Assembly (NCBI GenBank): GCA_002313255.1 | Contig: DCBA01000049.1 | Span: 1-8,917, forward strand | DNA: 8,917 nucleotides | DNA from: Gammaproteobacteria bacterium UBA1119 | GTDB lineage: Bacteria > Pseudomonadota > Gammaproteobacteria > Pseudomonadales > Azotimanducaceae | Reading direction: 5' to 3' | Shown here: positions 6,744-8,917 of the stretch, piece by piece | Position numbering within the stretch: position 1 is the first letter of the stretch | Layout of the letters: each line of letters begins with the position of its first letter | Notes under the pieces: model-generated | Database searches by the model: none | What the model saw: the letters and a program-made list of their open reading frames with translations, nothing else | Told to the model about the DNA's origin: nothing | Position numbers and translations under genes: made by a program

Positions 6744-8198
6744 TCATTGTTGTTTGCTACGAATGAAACCCTCATCGGGCCACTCGGGCGCGATGTAGTT
6801 GTGGGGCAGTGTGTCGGGAAGGACCCGGACTGCGGTCGTTAGCTTCATCGGGACTCCGATGGACGTTGAATAAGTCAATTCAACCAAGAAAGCCTTCCAA
6901 CCGCTCTCGGGGGTTGTGACGTGGGCTCGATAGACCCCTTCCTTGACGGGCTCCACCACTTCGGCAGTCCACGATCTCCCGATACTGTCGACGCGAAAGT
7001 CGCGGTTTGTTGGGTTGACCGCCGACCAGATCGTCGCCACAACTGGAGGTTCGTCACATTCGACAAGGATCGATCCGTCGGCCTCGAAAGACCATTCGAA
7101 ACGGGGTCGTGGTCTGTCACTGAGGACGCTATGGTAATACGCGAGTAGGGTTTGCATGGCATCGGTACGGCTCAGATTATGTCGCGAGTTGGGTACATAG
7201 CGGAGGTGCTTCTCTCCTAACAACTTGTCGAAGTAGAACTGCGATGAAGTCGGTAGAAAAAACTCGTCGCCTGTTGCATTGATGATGAGCTTGGGTAGGG
7301 TGAGGCGTTGTCGGTACGTGTATGGTTCGACGACTTTATGAAGGGCCAGTTCCTCCGGGGAACCCATCCAGGCCATGATGTTTTGATCGACATAGTCGTC
7401 GATCGCCGGGGCCCAGAAGCCGTAAGCCCGCCAATGGTGTTTGAAGGACGGTACGAGGTTCAGCATATCGATCACGATTGGAATGATTGCGCGGACACGT
7501 TGATCGACTGCGGCGATCGTCCAGGTCGTCCAGCCCCTTTTCGATGCTCCCGTGACTACGAAATCGGAAAGGGTGTGGCCGCTTGAGACGTCAGGAATGA
7601 ATTCCTGCAAAGCGTCCATGGCGGCTTTTACGCTTTTCGTCATCGCCATCCGCATTGGCCAGCGAACGTCGCCGGTGCGATAAAACTTGTCCCAGGTATA
7701 TGCAATAAGACTGTCTTCGAATCGACGTTCGTTTTCTCCGGCGAAACGAAGTGGCTGGTTCGGAACCATGCGCAACTCAGCAACGACCGAACCCGTCGTA
7801 ACGGCGATGGAAACGAATTCGTCCCTTGCACTGCGAGGTGAATCGTCGCGGTTACTGCCGCCACCCACGTAGACCAAAGCTGTTTTGTGACGGATGACGT
7901 CAGGTTTTACGACGACAAGCCAGTGGCGCCACTCGGTTCGATCAACGTCGGCCAGGGTAAGAAAATTCTGAGAAACGAGCTCGATGACGTACTCGGTGAA
8001 CCCGTTACCCGAAATTGTCTGGCGAAGATCGTAGCGATAGGCGGGATCCTTTTTGTGGACGTATTCAGCGAGCGCGTTTTCAAATCGTGACAGCGATTGA
8101 TCGGCGACTTCCGGCGGCGTTTCGCTATGGGAGAAAGTCGCGAAGGCAATCGCCAGTACGAGCGTTCCTCTGGAGATATCACTGAGATGTTGCTGCAT
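6744..8198 (-). CDS. PhoPQ-activated pathogenicity-related (PqaA-like) alpha/beta hydrolase, probably exported
   Basis: The 484-residue protein matches the PhoPQ-related family, named after Salmonella PqaA, whose biochemical role is poorly known. It is an alpha/beta hydrolase. A probable signal peptide covers residues 1-25 (hydrophobic TLVLAIAFATF), placing the enzyme in the periplasm or outside. YVGGGSN at 110-116 is the oxyanion-side loop, VTGASKRGW at 215-223 holds nucleophile S219, INATGDEFF at 306-314 holds D311, and NSRHNL at 337-342 holds H340. The full catalytic triad is therefore present. The C-terminal 120 residues form a beta-rich domain usual for the family. It starts 26 bases after the EthD-family stop, suggesting one transcript. 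The ATG at 8198 has no strong ribosome site but begins immediately before the signal peptide. An ester or peptide substrate is plausible by fold; I cannot choose. Confidence 0.85.
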   Translation of the reverse strand: MQQHLSDISRGTLVLAIAFATFSHSETPPEVADQSLSRFENALAEYVHKKDPAYRYDLRQTISGNGFTEYVIELVSQNFLTLADVDRTEWRHWLVVVKPDVIRHKTALVYVGGGSNRDDSPRSARDEFVSIAVTTGSVVAELRMVPNQPLRFAGENERRFEDSLIAYTWDKFYRTGDVRWPMRMAMTKSVKAAMDALQEFIPDVSSGHTLSDFVVTGASKRGWTTWTIAAVDQRVRAIIPIVIDMLNLVPSFKHHWRAYGFWAPAIDDYVDQNIMAWMGSPEELALHKVVEPYTYRQRLTLPKLIINATGDEFFLPTSSQFYFDKLLGEKHLRYVPNSRHNLSRTDAMQTLLAYYHSVLSDRPRPRFEWSFEADGSILVECDEPPVVATIWSAVNPTNRDFRVDSIGRSWTAEVVEPVKEGVYRAHVTTPESGWKAFLVELTYSTSIGVPMKLTTAVRVLPDTLPHNYIAPEWPDEGFIRSKQQ

Positions 8199-8224
8199 GT
8201 TCTGTGCTGCCAGTTTGGTTAAAT

Positions 8225-8872
8225 CTAAAGAGCGATTTCGATCTCTTCAACGACGCCGATTCGGGTGCGATCTAGATCGAGAAGGGTGTGTTCAACTTCT
8301 CTCACGGCCTGCATTTCTGGCGACGAGACGAGCGCGTCAATTTCGGCAAACCAAAGCGAAGCGACGGCGTCGTAGGGCGGCAGACGGTTGGTTTTATAGA
8401 TGCCGGGTCGGGTATGGGCTTGAACGTAACGGTTGATTCCAGGAACGGCGGCGACTAAAGGTCCTAATTGGTCTCGATAAATCGAATGAAACGTTGCTGA
8501 ATCGTTGTGCTCCAAGCGGTTTACCAATGCCATCAGTTTTTGACCCACAACAACTGGCTCGGTTTCCTTAATTACATATTCATTGGTAAGAATCATGCCC
8601 ATGGTGCTCGAATCGATAAAGTTCTCTTCATCTTTACGTATGGCTTCTAATTCCGGGGTGTCAACGTTGGCTCGCATCGACTCCATATCTTCGAACCAAA
8701 CTTCGGCGATGCCGTCGAATCCGGAACTCGAGTCGAGTCCGTGATTTTGCACGTACCGTACGAGTCCATTTAAATGGCGGACGACGTCGGCGTGTTTGGT
8801 ACGCCAATATTCGCGAAAGTCTTCCGGACTAAGATCTTTTCGCCTTTGGAAGAAACTCACCTGTTTAATCAT
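8225..8872 (-). CDS. EthD-family protein with two tandem ferredoxin-like domains
   Basis: The 215-residue protein consists of two EthD-type dimeric alpha/beta-barrel domains in one chain, residues 1-100 and about 112-215. Each runs strand (QVSFFQRR / MALVNRLE), helix with F...Y (FREYWRTKHADVV / FHSIYRDQLGPLV), strand (VRYVQNHG / INRYVQAHT), strand (AEVWFED / ASLWFAE), helix (PELEAIRKDEENF / PEMQAVREVEHTL). The parallel wording shows internal duplication. EthD was first found in ethyl tert-butyl ether degradation clusters with unclear function; relatives act in ring cleavage, cyclisation or decarboxylation. The first half keeps the KH(A) dipeptide of the family while the second has QL there. 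It is the first minus-strand gene visible and sits just before the hydrolase gene. The ATG at 8872 has only a weak GGA upstream. A small-molecule role beside the oxygenases fits but is inference. Confidence 0.82.
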   Translation of the reverse strand: MIKQVSFFQRRKDLSPEDFREYWRTKHADVVRHLNGLVRYVQNHGLDSSSGFDGIAEVWFEDMESMRANVDTPELEAIRKDEENFIDSSTMGMILTNEYVIKETEPVVVGQKLMALVNRLEHNDSATFHSIYRDQLGPLVAAVPGINRYVQAHTRPGIYKTNRLPPYDAVASLWFAEIDALVSSPEMQAVREVEHTLLDLDRTRIGVVEEIEIAL

Positions 8873-8917
8873 CGTTGGTCCGACGAACTTTTTTTGAGCA
8901 TACGCGATATTGCCGTA

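Noticed and set aside
8897..8902. TATGCT on the minus strand as a -10 box for the EthD gene
   Set aside because: Any -35 box would fall outside the window, and the match alone is too weak to call.

Overview
The window looks like a bacterial chromosome segment of moderate G+C (estimated by eye), with dense genes, short gaps, ATG starts and partly recognisable Shine-Dalgarno sites. I cannot name the organism. The dihydroorotate dehydrogenase is the two-subunit class 1B type (PyrD + PyrK). That argues against an ordinary enteric-type proteobacterium, which would use the membrane-bound class 2 enzyme, but does not point to one phylum. The mix of secreted propeller protein, PhyH and TauD/TfdA-like oxygenases, EthD protein and PqaA-like hydrolase resembles the accessory gene sets of uncultured marine, soil or host-associated bacteria; this is an impression, not a proof.

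Layout. Plus strand, left: a secreted six-bladed-propeller (NHL/Vgb-like) protein that enters from beyond the left edge (1-1710) and has a single-haem cytochrome c domain spliced into its last part; then a 161-base gap and a zinc-dependent medium-chain dehydrogenase (1872-2810). These converge on six minus-strand genes. Read in their own direction these are: a two-domain EthD-family protein (8872-8225), a secreted PhoPQ-activated-pathogenicity-related (PqaA-like) alpha/beta hydrolase (8198-6744), a TauD/TfdA-type Fe(II)/2-oxoglutarate dioxygenase (6600-5746), a phytanoyl-CoA-dioxygenase-family Fe(II)/2-oxoglutarate oxygenase (5659-4715), and pyrK-pyrD (4626-3820 and 3823-2906), which overlap by ATGA.

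How they may work together. EthD and hydrolase genes are separated by 26 bases and are probably one transcript. The TauD-like gene has its own candidate -10 box and a palindrome over its ribosome binding site, so it probably begins a new unit with the PhyH gene 86 bases downstream. PyrK and PyrD form the FAD/2Fe-2S/FMN enzyme oxidising dihydroorotate with NAD+; nothing ties them to the oxygenases except orientation. The two unrelated 2-oxoglutarate oxygenases, EthD protein, hydrolase and dehydrogenase suggest a catabolic or tailoring gene set with an unknown substrate. No RNA gene, CRISPR array, insertion sequence or convincing intrinsic terminator was seen, and no gene-free stretch exceeds 300 bases.
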